Positions 8,915 to 18,220 are shown, counted from the stretch's first letter. The stretch is 64,000 nucleotides of DNA from Labrys miyagiensis (GCF_030160835.1 NZ_BSPC01000059.1:1-64000); one strand, 5' to 3'. Notes: generated from the sequence alone by a model not told the origin. Translations and numbers: made by a program.

Positions 8915-11368
8915 TCAATCCTTCGCGATTGCGAGCTTGCTGCGCACAATCGCTTGATCGTTTGCGCCAAGCTGCATTGGTCCCAGCTTGAACGTGACCT
9001 TATCAAGCGTGCCAGTGAAGGCGAATGGCACTTGATAGTCGTCGTCATTCACCGAGCTACGCGTATCGATGCCAACGTCGAAGGTCTCGTCGATGGTTGC
9101 AAGAAATGGAGTGCTGTGAGGAATTTGCTGGCGGGCGACTTCCTTGTCATCCACCTTCAAGACCCCAGTGCCTCCCTTGCCAGCGCCCGGACCGTCATAT
9201 GTGAAGTCAAAGACGATCGAGTGCTTGCCGGGTGTGAGTGCGTCCTGGCCTTCCCACCGGAAACGCTCAAGGGCCAGAAGGTTGTAGAGAAATACGGGCC
9301 TGCCTTTCAGCAGATACAGACCGTAGCCGCCAAACCGGCCACCGAGCGTGGCAATCATGCCCTCCGCGCCCCCGGCTGGAACATCAACCTCGGCTGTGAT
9401 GGTGTATGACTTCGTCAGAATGTCAGGGGCTGTGCTGGAAGGTATGCCCGAGACCTGCCCGGAGTAACTGAACGTGTCTCGACCCGCGGTCGCGCTTGGT
9501 CTGGGAGCCAGGATACGTTTGAGGACGTCGTTATCGAGCGGGAACACATTGTACTTTGCCGCCTCGACAAGGAACAGTTCTTGAAGCTCGCGCAGCTTGT
9601 CGGGATTCTGGGCGGCGATGTCGTTGCTTTCCGAATAGTCCTGAGTGAGGTTGTACAGTTCCCACTTGTAGCCATTGATCACGTCCGGCATCTGGCCGAG
9701 GCCCATCAGCCACGGGGGAGCCGGCGGTGTCGTGGCCGCGATCCAACCGTCGTGATAGATCGCGCGGTTTCCGAACATCTCGAAATACTGGGTCGTACGA
9801 GTTGAGGGCGCATTGGCATTTGCCTTGTCCCAGGTATATGCCATGCTCACGCCTTCGATCGGCCTTTGTGCAATCCCCTTTACCATCACCGGTGCTTGCA
9901 CGCCGGTCGCCTCAAGGAGCGTCGGCACGATGTCAATCATGTGATGGAACTGTGATCTGATACCGCCCGCGTCCTTGATGCGAGCGGGCCATGCCATCGC
10001 CATGCCCTGGCGGGTGCCGCCAAAATGTGAGGCAACCTGCTTGGTCCATTTGAATGGGGTGTCAAAGGCCCACGACCAGGCCACCGACATATGCGGCTGG
10101 GTTACGCTCGAGCCCCAGACGTCATAAAACTTCAACTGATCCTTGACGGGAACGTTGATGCCCTGGATAGCGGCCAGGTCGAACGGCGTACCGATCGTAG
10201 ACCCCTCCGCACTCGTACCGTTGTCGCCCTCGATATAGATGACGAGCGTATTGTCGAGCTTGCCCTCGTCCGCGACTTCTTGAATTACCCTCCCAATCTC
10301 ATGGTCGGTGTAGGCGACGTAGGCTGCATAAACCTCTGCCTGGCGGGCAAACATCTTTTTATCATCAGCAGAAAGCGTATCCCATTTGGGCAGGCTATCC
10401 GGCCACGGCGTCAGCGCGGTAGTCGCCGGGATCACGCCGAGCCTTTTTTGGTTGGCGAAGATTTGGTCGCGCATCGCGTTCCAGCCCATGTCGAACTTGC
10501 CCTTGAATTTCTCTATCCATTCGGGTGTCGGCTGGTGCGGAGCGTGCGTGCCGCCGGGCACGTAATAAAGGAAGAACGGCTTGTCCGGTGAGCTGGCGTT
10601 GGTTTGCTTCAGATAGTCGATGGCGTTGTCCGCCAGGTCGGTTGTCAGGTTGTAACCGGGCTTGCCGATCCACGGGAAAACCTGTGTCGTGTTTTTGAAG
10701 AGGTACGGCGTCCATTGGTCTGTCTCGCCGCCCATAAAGCCGTAGAAATAATCAAAGCCCATGCCTACCGGCCATTGGTCGAACGGCCCCGACAGACTGT
10801 ACTGAAAGCTTGGCGTGTTGTGGTTCTTGCCGAACCACGATGTGGAAAAGCCGTTATCCTTCAGAATTTCGCCGACGGTGGCGTTCTCCGGACCGATGAC
10901 GGAGTCATAGCCGGGATAGCCGGTCGACTGCTCTGTGATGACGCCGAAGCCGACCGAATGGTGATTGCGCCCCGTGATCAAGGCCGCACGCGTCGGCGAG
11001 CAAAGGGCCGTCGAGTGAAATTCCGTGTAACGCAGTCCCGCATTCGCGACCCGATCCAACGCAGGCGTCGGAATGACGCCACCGAACGTCCCGGAAACGC
11101 CGTAGCCAGCGTCGTCTGTCATGATCAGCAAAACGTTGGGAGCCCCCGCAGGAGGGACCACCGTCGGCGGCCAATACGGCTTCGATGTCGTCGCGTCGAG
11201 ATTGATCGTTCCCCCGAACGGCAGCGGAGGGCTCGGAATGTAGCGCCCATCGATCGTTTGAGTGGCGCTCGGCTCGCCAGGCGTACCGCTTATGGTTTGC
11301 GCGTGGGCCGCGACACTGCAAAGTCCGGATGAGATTAGAAACGCGGATAGCAATTTACGCGAATTCAT
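8915..11368 (-). CDS. Secreted type I arylsulfatase (copy 2)
   Basis: The 817-residue paralogue of the sulfatase at 948-3353 is similar over its full length. The signal peptide ends near residue 23 (AHA). DD metal ligands are at 85-86, and CSPTR at 123-127 carries the formylglycine Cys at the identical position. The C-terminal beta-sandwich extension is also conserved. The start ATG has AGGGGAAA directly upstream. The C-terminus is about 15 residues longer than copy 1. The two copies have diverged enough that they are not a recent duplication and may differ in substrate. No sulfatase-maturing enzyme or sulfate transporter is nearby. Confidence 0.93.
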   Translation of the reverse strand: MNSRKLLSAFLISSGLCSVAAHAQTISGTPGEPSATQTIDGRYIPSPPLPFGGTINLDATTSKPYWPPTVVPPAGAPNVLLIMTDDAGYGVSGTFGGVIPTPALDRVANAGLRYTEFHSTALCSPTRAALITGRNHHSVGFGVITEQSTGYPGYDSVIGPENATVGEILKDNGFSTSWFGKNHNTPSFQYSLSGPFDQWPVGMGFDYFYGFMGGETDQWTPYLFKNTTQVFPWIGKPGYNLTTDLADNAIDYLKQTNASSPDKPFFLYYVPGGTHAPHQPTPEWIEKFKGKFDMGWNAMRDQIFANQKRLGVIPATTALTPWPDSLPKWDTLSADDKKMFARQAEVYAAYVAYTDHEIGRVIQEVADEGKLDNTLVIYIEGDNGTSAEGSTIGTPFDLAAIQGINVPVKDQLKFYDVWGSSVTQPHMSVAWSWAFDTPFKWTKQVASHFGGTRQGMAMAWPARIKDAGGIRSQFHHMIDIVPTLLEATGVQAPVMVKGIAQRPIEGVSMAYTWDKANANAPSTRTTQYFEMFGNRAIYHDGWIAATTPPAPPWLMGLGQMPDVINGYKWELYNLTQDYSESNDIAAQNPDKLRELQELFLVEAAKYNVFPLDNDVLKRILAPRPSATAGRDTFSYSGQVSGIPSSTAPDILTKSYTITAEVDVPAGGAEGMIATLGGRFGGYGLYLLKGRPVFLYNLLALERFRWEGQDALTPGKHSIVFDFTYDGPGAGKGGTGVLKVDDKEVARQQIPHSTPFLATIDETFDVGIDTRSSVNDDDYQVPFAFTGTLDKVTFKLGPMQLGANDQAIVRSKLAIAKD

Positions 11369-11960
11369 GACGTTTCCCCTGTGCTTTCTACGACGGCATT
11401 AGACCTCGAAAAGTCCCGTTTTGTAGGCATGGTCGGCAACGTGATCTGCGGTTTGGCTGTCGCCCAGAGTCGTTTTGCTCCAGCGCGACACTACATCCAA
11501 ACATTGACGAAATATAAACATACAATTTATACGCACGAGACTCAATGGAAGAAAAAAGAACTTCTTTTACTTAAAGTACTGCGCAACGTTGGCGAGGCGT
11601 TTTCCCGCTTGCAAGTGTCGTTCCAATTCAGCCTGTGGCAGCTTTAGAGTAAATCTTAGCGCCGCAGTGTTCCGGTCATGGACGCCCTGGCGGCGTATGT
11701 CCGCTTCTGGATGCCAATCCGCCTCGGGAATGACTGCTTCGGGTCAGATCCGGACCAGGCAGCGAGAAAGTCGAATATCTGCTGGAGGCCTTGGCGCTAT
11801 CGGCCTTTGGTCTGCCGTCGGCCGTATTTGGGTGCTCCGGCGTCGTGGGCTGAAAGGCGCCTGCTCGGCAAGTCCCTGAGCGGCTCGTTCAAACGAATGT
11901 CCACCTCCGCCAAGCCGCCCTTCGCAAGGCGCGCGCGCCGCCCCACCTCTGCACCCCGCT
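11369..11960. other. Intergenic region without recognised gene
   Basis: The AT-rich section at 11500-11590 is probably the sulfatase upstream region. A short plus-strand frame (11381-11647) has no protein-like features. Nothing else is recognised before the disrupted gene at 11961. Confidence 0.45.
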
Positions 11961-12322
11961 CTACTTCCGCCGCGCGTTTTCGAACAGCTCCTCCAGCGGG
12001 TCCACGAAGGAGCCGCCGAGCAGGGGATAGGCGATGAGGAAATAGAGCAGCTTGCCGAGCGTGAGGAAGCCCACCCATTGCAGCACCACCATCGGGAAGG
12101 GCGGGTCGAACAGGCCGAAGCAGAGGAGGGCGCTCAGCACTAGAGCAAAGCGCGTTTAGGCGCAAACGATGCTTTGCTCTAACTCTTTGTTTCGACGCGT
12201 CTTTGCGATTCTTGGTGATTCGATCTGAAGGCAAAACGCACCAGCGTGGCGAGCAGCACCACGGCGTGGACCAGGAGCCTGGTCGCCGTGGGTTGCGCGC
12301 TGATGTCCAGCATCGGCTTCAT
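11961..12322 (-). pseudogene. Small membrane-protein gene split by an R2 repeat
   Basis: Reading on the minus strand from ATG 12322 (AGGGA upstream) gives 28 codons ending in hydrophobic HAVVLLATLV. The R2 repeat at 12141-12238 then interrupts the gene and brings an early TAG. After the repeat the reading continues from VLSALLCFGL to a natural stop at 11961, another 59 codons with a second membrane segment and an acidic/basic tail. Removing the repeat plus one copy of a 3-base CAC duplication (12138-12140 and 12239-12241) joins the halves in frame as a protein of 86 residues with two membrane helices. The function is unknown. The intact form should exist in relatives. Confidence 0.75.
12141..12238 (+). 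repeat. R2 repeat, copy 1 (98 bp, inside a gene)
   Basis: The copy begins with TAGAGCAAAGC, which pairs with GCTTTGCTCTA at 12171-12181, and ends with CAAAACG. It is flanked by the direct repeat CAC. It is closely similar to, and the same length as, the copy at 34033-34130. Confidence 0.85.
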
Positions 12323-12343
12323 GCGTCCCTGCCGGATCCGGCC

Positions 12344-12748
12344 TCAGCTCTTCCTCTTGCCTTCCTTGATCGCCGCGGCCTCGGGCGCCCTCTCGGCGAC
12401 GCAGGCGTCGTAGTCCGCCTGGCTGGAGACCCGGCCCGCGGCCTGGCAGGCCGACTCGGCCTCGACATAGTCGGACTCGGTCTTGATGCAGGCATCACCC
12501 TTCGGCGTGCCGGCCTTCATGCCCTTGCGGCTGCAGGTTTCGCTGCCCATGCTGAGCGCACCTTCATGCCGTATGCAGGTCACCATGGCATCGCTGCCCG
12601 CAGCCACGCCCTTGGCCTCGCACTTCTTCTGGAACGGGTTGGTGGTGGGAAAGCTCTCCTGCTTGTCCTGCGCGCAGCTCGCCAGGGCGAAGGCGGCGAA
12701 GACGAGGGGAATGCTGATTTTTGCGAAGGACGTTCTGGCAAAAGACAT
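12344..12748 (-). CDS. Lipoprotein with three 29-residue cysteine repeats
   Basis: The 134-residue product has a signal peptide with lipobox LASC (Cys25), so it is predicted to be membrane-anchored in the periplasm. The mature part contains three units, each with Cys, three residues, Gly, ten residues, Cys. Cys pairs are 43/58, 72/87 and 101/116. The unit period is exactly 29 residues, and each unit is likely closed by one disulfide. A Lys-rich tail follows. The same unit occurs once in the lipoprotein at 34272-34766. The function is unknown. ATG 12748 is preferred; a GTG five codons upstream is possible. It lies downstream of hslV on the same strand with about 40 bp between. Confidence 0.75.
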   Translation of the reverse strand: MSFARTSFAKISIPLVFAAFALASCAQDKQESFPTTNPFQKKCEAKGVAAGSDAMVTCIRHEGALSMGSETCSRKGMKAGTPKGDACIKTESDYVEAESACQAAGRVSSQADYDACVAERAPEAAAIKEGKRKS

Positions 12749-12790
12749 GAGCAGCGCCACCACCTTTTCGTTGCGTATGGCCGACTTCTA

Positions 12791-13381
12791 TCAGAGATCG
12801 ATGCTCTCGATCACCAGATTATGATTGGTATAGACACAAATATCTGCCGCGATCGCCATGGCCTTGCGCACGATCGCTTCGGCATCCGCATCGGTATCGA
12901 CCAGCGCGCGGGCCGCGGCGAGGGCATAATTGCCGCCCGAACCGATGGCCATCACCCCGCCTTCCGGATCGAGCACGTCGCCGGTGCCGGTGAGCACCAG
13001 GCCGACCTGCTTGTCCGCCACCAGCATCATGGCCTCCAGCCGGCGCAGATAGCGGTCGGTGCGCCAGTCCTTGGCGAGCTCCACGCAGGCCCGGGTGAGC
13101 TGGCCGGGATATTGCTCGAGCTTGGCCTCGAGCCGCTCGAACAGCGTGAAGGCATCGGCCGTGGCGCCGGCAAAGCCGGCAATGACGTCGCCCTTGCCAA
13201 GCCGGCGCACCTTGCGCGCATTGCCCTTGATCACCGTCTGCCCGAGGCTGACCTGCCCGTCGCCCCCGATCACTACCTTGCCGCCCTTGCGGACCATCAG
13301 GATGGTGGTGGCGTGGAAGGGCGAACGGGGCCCGCTGTCTTGGCCGGAGCTGTACGGGCCGGACTGGTTGTCGAAATTCAT
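12791..13381 (-). CDS. hslV: ATP-dependent protease proteolytic subunit HslV
   Basis: The 196-residue threonine peptidase is the proteolytic half of the HslUV (ClpQY) cytoplasmic protease. The family core begins at [12 protein letters not shown]. The mature N-terminal Thr must be freed by removing about 24 residues, a longer propeptide than in enterobacteria. The typical [13 protein letters not shown] and [17 protein letters not shown] segments are present. ATG 13381 has GTGAGG upstream; an ATG five codons earlier has none. The partner ATPase gene hslU is not adjacent; in related genomes it usually lies close by. Confidence 0.95.
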   Translation of the reverse strand: MNFDNQSGPYSSGQDSGPRSPFHATTILMVRKGGKVVIGGDGQVSLGQTVIKGNARKVRRLGKGDVIAGFAGATADAFTLFERLEAKLEQYPGQLTRACVELAKDWRTDRYLRRLEAMMLVADKQVGLVLTGTGDVLDPEGGVMAIGSGGNYALAAARALVDTDADAEAIVRKAMAIAADICVYTNHNLVIESIDL

Positions 13382-13662
13382 GGAGACCTCACTCATGCTG
13401 GTCTCTATCTAGGAGGTCGGTTGGAAAACGCAAATGCCTGCTTCCGGGAGCGCACCGCGCGCTTCCCGGCCTATCCTCGGGTGCGCCGCCAAGGCTCGGA
13501 CGCGCGTGCCGTCACGAGCGGTCTCGCCATGCCTGTTTTCCGAGCGTAATTGGCGTCTCCGGCTCCGGATTTTATCTCGCGCTAAAGTTGCGGACAGGCC
13601 TCCAGTTGCGTTATGCTGACGTAAGAGCACCAAAGAGGACCTCGAACCCGGGAGGTTCAAAC

Positions 13663-13986
13663 ATGGCGGAGCGGGCCGCGATACGCTTGGTGGTTATGGC
13701 CGTCATCGTCCTGCTATCGGCGTCGATATTTTCCACCGCGCCGGCGACGGCCCGGCTGTTGCGCAATTGCAGTGGCCCGGGCACCGAGGCGTGGCAGGGC
13801 TGCTGTGCCGGCCAGGAAGGCAAGACGTTCTGGCAGCGTTTCTTTGCCGGACCCTGCACTCTCGCCCGAGGCGACATCGGCGGACGTGACAGGGCCTTGG
13901 GGGCTTCGGCGATAAGCCCACCCACGCACGAGCGTGGCGGCTCCACGGGCGGCGTCGTCAACCAGCCGCAACCGAGCGAGCCCTGA
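13663..13986 (+). CDS. Small secreted protein, unknown function
   Basis: The 107-residue product starts at ATG 13663, which has GGGAGG seven bases upstream. A hydrophobic signal sequence ends around residue 30 (ATA). The mature part has a cysteine group within the first 50 residues (NCSGPG, GCCAG, GPC) and a Pro/Gly/Ser-rich disordered tail. No family is recognised. It is divergent from hslV and single. A frame on the opposite strand across the same DNA looks like a shadow. Confidence 0.55.
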   Translation: MAERAAIRLVVMAVIVLLSASIFSTAPATARLLRNCSGPGTEAWQGCCAGQEGKTFWQRFFAGPCTLARGDIGGRDRALGASAISPPTHERGGSTGGVVNQPQPSEP

Positions 13987-14558
13987 TCCGACTGCGAGAC
14001 CCGGCTGAAGATAAGGTGCCGCACACCCGGCATCATGGCCCGCTCGATCACGCGGGCCCGGCACGCATCGCCTGCACCGGCGGGCGGAACGCGAAGGGCA
14101 ATTCCTCGACGGCCTGAACCCATGGCAATTGGATGAAGGCTTTTATGGTCATCCCGTGCGCACTGAGCCACGCAGTGGTGCGGTGCAGTCAGACCAAACG
14201 ATTGTTTGGTCCGGGGATCGCGCGAGGAGAAAGCGCCTTTTCTGCTTGCGATCCCGGATCTGCGAAGCGGCATTGCACGCCGCATCGCAGATCCGGGATG
14301 ACTTTCCGCTCTTCATCCGATCGCCCTGCGATCGCCCCACTTCCACGCAGCCGACGGATAAAAAATAGATTGTGCGCGGCGCGGAGTGGTGTAAAACAGA
14401 GATAATGTCAACGACACTTAATTAATAAACCAGCCCAAGGATAGAGCAGCTTTCCGGAGCCAATAGTTCCGGATGCTTGTGTGCAGCTATCAGACCTGAC
14501 TTGACCATGCCGTGGCTCTGGCCGCGATCTTATAGCTGTGTCGTGTATGGGGGGATGA
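13987..14558. other. Intergenic region with palindromes upstream of the ABC operon
   Basis: The first part holds the palindromic element at 14148-14302. The last 200 bases are more AT-rich and probably contain the promoter of the sugar ABC operon. No transcription factor gene or clear operator was recognised. Confidence 0.45.
14148..14302. repeat. Composite palindromic element with GTCATCCCG ends
   Basis: The ends GTCATCCCG and CGGGATGAC are inverted. Inside are hairpins at 14192-14211 (GACCAAAC/GTTTGGTC), a GGGATCGC/GCGATCCC stem, and a long stem at 14253-14297 (CCCGGATCTGCGA with its complement). The design is the same as that of the element at 7711-7882. Confidence 0.65.
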
Positions 14559-16073
14559 GTGAGCACGCCGTTGCTGACCATGACTGCTGTCACCAAGCAT
14601 TTCGGAGGCGCTCAGGCCCTGCGCGGCGTCGATTTTGAGCTGCGGGCCGGCGAGATCCATGCGCTGCTGGGCGAGAACGGGGCCGGCAAATCCACCCTGA
14701 TGGGCGTATTGGCGGGCGTGCATGCGCCCGATAGCGGCAGCATGGCGATCGACGGCAAGCTGGTGCAGTTCGCCAGCCCCCGCGAGGCGCAGGCGGCCGG
14801 CATCGCCACCATCTTCCAGGAACTCGACCTGGTGCCCGGCCTCGATGTCGCCGCCAATCTCTTCCTGGGGCGCGAGATCGTAAGGCCCGGCGGTTTCCTC
14901 GACAGGGCGGCCATGCGGGATGAGGCCCGGCGCCGCCTTGCCGATATCGACGTCGACATCGACGCCGAGCGGAAGGTGGGCGATCTTTCCATCGGCCAGC
15001 GCCAGGTGGTCGCCATCGTCAAGGCGCTGTCCTATGCCTCGCGCGTGCTGATCATGGACGAGCCGACGGCGGCCCTCACGGCGGGCGAGGTCGAGCGCCT
15101 GTTCGCCATCATGCGCCGGCTGAGCGCCAGCGGCGTCGGCATCGTCTATATCTCGCACCGGCTGGAGGAAGTGCCGCAAATCGCCGATCGCGTCACGGTG
15201 ATGCGAGACGGCCTGGTTGCCGGGACGACGGCGGCCGATGCGCCGCAGTCCGAACTCGTGCGGCTGCTGGTCGGCCGCCCGCTCGACGAACTCTATCCCC
15301 CGCGCAGCGCCGCGGTGGGCCCCCGGCTTCTCCATCTTGAAAACGCCAGTTTCCGTCCGAAGCGCCAGCGTGCCGGCTGGCAGGTGCCGTCGGGCCTGTC
15401 GCTGGATGTGCATCGGGGCGAGATCGTCGGCCTCGCCGGCCTGATGGGCGCCGGGCGTACGGAGCTGCTCTCCGCCCTCTACGGCACCGGGCTTGCCGGG
15501 CGCTGGGAAGGCACCGTCGAGATCGAGGGCCGCGCGGTGAAGCTCGACTCGATCCGCGCCGCGCGCCGCGCCGGCATCGCCTTCGTCACCGACGACCGGC
15601 GCGGCAGCGGGCTGATGCTGCGCATGGGCGTGGGGCGCAACCTCGTGATGTCGATCCTCAAGCGCGTGTCCCCCAACGGCTTTTCCTCGGCGGCGCGCGA
15701 GGCGGTGGCCGTGCTGAAGGCGTTCGGCCAGTTCGACATCAGGCCGCGCAACCCGGATATCGCTGTCGGCGCGCTGTCGGGCGGCAACCAGCAGAAGGTG
15801 GTGCTGGCCAAGGAGATCCTCGGCGAGCCGCGCCTGCTGCTGCTCGACGAGCCGACGCGCGGCGTCGATGTCGGCGCCAAGGGCGAGATCTATGCCCGCT
15901 TGCGCGATCTCGCCCGCCAGGGGCTCGGCATCCTCGTCGCCTCCAGCGAAATGCCGGAGCTGATCGGCCTGTGCGACCGCATCATCGTGCTCAGGCAAGG
16001 GCGCGATGTCGCCGAGTTCAAGGGTTCCGTCGACGAACACACCGTGCTTGCCGCGGCGAATGCAGGGAATTGA
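14559..16073 (+). CDS. Sugar ABC importer, double ATP-binding subunit (RbsA/MglA type)
   Basis: The 504-residue protein has two tandem ABC domains and energises uptake of a monosaccharide through the permease encoded next. The first domain has Walker A GENGAGKST at 38-46 and signature LSIGQRQ. The second has the degenerate GLMGAGRTE typical of this family and the signature LSGGNQQK followed by LLLDEPTRGVDVG. The start is taken as GTG 14559, with a run of G residues just upstream; ATG 14580 is an alternative. It is first in an A-C-B operon. Substrate specificity (ribose, xylose, galactose or other) cannot be read from the sequence, and no kinase or regulator gene accompanies it. Confidence 0.95.
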   Translation: MSTPLLTMTAVTKHFGGAQALRGVDFELRAGEIHALLGENGAGKSTLMGVLAGVHAPDSGSMAIDGKLVQFASPREAQAAGIATIFQELDLVPGLDVAANLFLGREIVRPGGFLDRAAMRDEARRRLADIDVDIDAERKVGDLSIGQRQVVAIVKALSYASRVLIMDEPTAALTAGEVERLFAIMRRLSASGVGIVYISHRLEEVPQIADRVTVMRDGLVAGTTAADAPQSELVRLLVGRPLDELYPPRSAAVGPRLLHLENASFRPKRQRAGWQVPSGLSLDVHRGEIVGLAGLMGAGRTELLSALYGTGLAGRWEGTVEIEGRAVKLDSIRAARRAGIAFVTDDRRGSGLMLRMGVGRNLVMSILKRVSPNGFSSAAREAVAVLKAFGQFDIRPRNPDIAVGALSGGNQQKVVLAKEILGEPRLLLLDEPTRGVDVGAKGEIYARLRDLARQGLGILVASSEMPELIGLCDRIIVLRQGRDVAEFKGSVDEHTVLAAANAGN

Positions 16074-16074
16074 G

Positions 16075-17130
16075 ATGACCGACGCCAAAGCATCAGCTCC
16101 CGCCCAGCCCGGCCAGACCACGGCGCCAGCCAGCAAGCGCGATCCCCTGGCGCTGGTCGTGCGCTTCCAGAGCCTGATCGGCCTGATCCTGGTGGTGATC
16201 GGCGGCATCATCTTCTCGCCGCGCCGCCACGGCCAGATCCTCTTCCTCGCCCCCGACAACATCGCCAATATCGTGCGTGCCGTGTCGGAGACCGGCATCA
16301 TCGCCATCGGCATGACCTTCGTGATCATCACCGCCGGCATCGACCTCTCGGTCGGCGCCCTGCTGGGCCTCTCCAGCGTGGTGACCGCCACGATGATGAT
16401 CAACTCCGGCTTCGGCCTGGTGCCGGCCATCCTGCTGGTGCTGGCGATGGGCATCGCCTTCGGCGCCATCCAAGGCGCCATCTCGACGCGCTTCCGCCTC
16501 GAGGCCTTCATCGTCACGCTCGCCGGCCTGCAGGCGGCGCGCGGCCTCGCTCTCGTGGTCTCGGGCAACCAGTATATCAACATTTCCTATGGCGACGGGC
16601 CGGGCCTGGCGCCGCCGGTGTTCTCGATCCTGGGCGACCGCCTGTTCAACAATGTCGTGCCGGTCGCCACCATCGTCTTCGTGGTGTTCGCGGCGATCGC
16701 CACGGTGGTGCTCAACACCACGCGCTTCGGGCGCTACGTCTTTGCCGTCGGCGGCAATGAGCGAGCGGCGCGGCTCTCCGGCGCGCCGGTTTCGGGCGTG
16801 AAGATCGCCGTCTACGCCATCACCGGCTTCGCCTCGGCGCTGGCGGGCATCGTGCATGCCGGGCAGTTCAACTTCGGCAGCGCCAATGACGGCGCCGGCT
16901 ATGAGCTGACCGCCATCGCCGCCGTGGTGATCGGCGGCACCAGCCTGTTCGGCGGCTCGGGCTCGCTGGTCGGCACGGTGGCCGGCACCATCATGCTCGG
17001 CGCGCTCGCCAATGTGCTCCAGCTCAACAACATCACCCCCGCCATGCAACTGCTCGCCACCGCGGCGATCATCGTGCTGGCGGCCGTGCTTCAGTCCCTC
17101 GTCCGTCGCCGCGAGGGCCTGATGCGTTGA
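16075..17130 (+). CDS. Sugar ABC importer, permease subunit (RbsC type)
   Basis: The 351-residue inner-membrane protein of the BPD_transp_2 family has 8-10 hydrophobic segments. It has the family motifs TAGIDLSVG near the first third and the EAA-like VGGNERAARLSG loop that contacts the ATPase. It starts two bases after the ATPase stop codon (TGAGATG), so translation is probably coupled. The first 20 residues are Ala/Pro/Thr-rich and cytoplasmic. It works with the ATPase before it and the binding protein after it. Confidence 0.95.
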   Translation: MTDAKASAPAQPGQTTAPASKRDPLALVVRFQSLIGLILVVIGGIIFSPRRHGQILFLAPDNIANIVRAVSETGIIAIGMTFVIITAGIDLSVGALLGLSSVVTATMMINSGFGLVPAILLVLAMGIAFGAIQGAISTRFRLEAFIVTLAGLQAARGLALVVSGNQYINISYGDGPGLAPPVFSILGDRLFNNVVPVATIVFVVFAAIATVVLNTTRFGRYVFAVGGNERAARLSGAPVSGVKIAVYAITGFASALAGIVHAGQFNFGSANDGAGYELTAIAAVVIGGTSLFGGSGSLVGTVAGTIMLGALANVLQLNNITPAMQLLATAAIIVLAAVLQSLVRRREGLMR

Positions 17131-17196
17131 AGGCAAAGGCGAATTTGGGAAGATGGTCCACTCGATAGTCAACACGATATAACAGGAGGAAACAGT

Positions 17197-18195
17197 ATGA
17201 AGGCAACACGCAGAACCGGCCTGACGAGGGCCGCCTCATGCGCGCTGATGGCAGGCGCGCTCGTCGCCTTGTCGGGAGCCGCCTATGCCGCCGATCCGCT
17301 GGTCAAGGCTTGCGCGAAAAACGGCGAGTTCGTCATCGGCTTCTCGCAGGCCAACAATGCCGAGCCCTATCGCCAGCATGTCAATGACGAGCTGACGGCC
17401 GCAGCCAAGGCGGCGCCGCAATTCACGCTGCAGATCGCCGACGGCGCCGGCAATGTGAACACGCAGACCTCGCAGGTCGACAATTTCATCACCCAGAAGG
17501 TCGATCTTCTCCTGATCTCGCCCTTCGAGGCCTCGCCCCTGACGCCGGCGGTGCAGCGCGCCATAAAGGCGGGCATCCCCGTCATCGAGCTCGACCGCAA
17601 GACGGTGGGCGATCCCGGCAAGGACTACACGGCCTTCATCGGCGGCGACAATTACAAGATCGCCTTGGAGGCCGGCAAATACACGGCCGACAAGCTCCTG
17701 CCGGATGGCGGCCAGGTCGCCGTGCTGGAGGGCCTGCCGAGCTCGACCCCCGCTGTCGAGCGTCTCAACGGCTTCAAGGATGGCGTGAAGGGCAACAGCA
17801 AGATCGAGGTGGTGGCCGAGCAGGCTGCCGACTGGCTGCCGGACAAAGCGCAGACCGCCTTCGCCGCCATGCTGCAGGCCCATCCCGACATCAAGATGGT
17901 CTATGCCAGCAATGACATGATGGCGGCCGGCGCCCGCCTCGCCGCCAAGGGCGCGGGCAAGGAAGGCCAGATCAAGATCATCGGCACCGACGGCCTGCCT
18001 GGCCCCGCCGGTGGCATCCGCGCCGTGGCCGAAGGCGAATGGGCGGCGACCTTCACCTATCCCACCGGCGCCAAGGAAGCGATCGAGATGGCCAAGTCCA
18101 TCCTGCTCGATTGCGCCACCGAAGTGCCGCCGAACGTGACGGTGGCGACGACGGCGATCACGCCGGACAACGCCAAGAGCCTGATGGGCAATTGA
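17197..18195 (+). CDS. Sugar ABC importer, periplasmic binding protein
   Basis: The 332-residue protein has a Sec signal peptide ending near residue 31 (AYA). The mature part has the two-lobed Peripla_BP_4 pattern: FVIGFSQANNAEPYR at the start of lobe 1, VDLLLISPFEA, then VIELDRKT in the ligand region and VYASNDMMAAGA in lobe 2. It belongs to the RbsB/YtfQ class; the exact sugar is unknown. A strong AGGAGG lies eight bases upstream of ATG 17197, consistent with higher translation than the membrane subunits. It is the last gene of the operon, followed by the repeat at 18221. Confidence 0.94.
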   Translation: MKATRRTGLTRAASCALMAGALVALSGAAYAADPLVKACAKNGEFVIGFSQANNAEPYRQHVNDELTAAAKAAPQFTLQIADGAGNVNTQTSQVDNFITQKVDLLLISPFEASPLTPAVQRAIKAGIPVIELDRKTVGDPGKDYTAFIGGDNYKIALEAGKYTADKLLPDGGQVAVLEGLPSSTPAVERLNGFKDGVKGNSKIEVVAEQAADWLPDKAQTAFAAMLQAHPDIKMVYASNDMMAAGARLAAKGAGKEGQIKIIGTDGLPGPAGGIRAVAEGEWAATFTYPTGAKEAIEMAKSILLDCATEVPPNVTVATTAITPDNAKSLMGN

Positions 18196-18220
18196 GGAGA
18201 GAGGCAAGAGGCAAAAAGTA

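Noticed and set aside
11797-12234. 145-codon minus-strand frame across the R2 repeat
   Set aside because: It reads the disrupted gene and the repeat in the wrong phase; the correct phase shows a split two-helix protein.
13620-13662. GGTTCAAAC-like stretch considered as a tRNA T-arm
   Set aside because: No acceptor, D or anticodon stems can be formed around it; it is the ribosome site region of the next gene.
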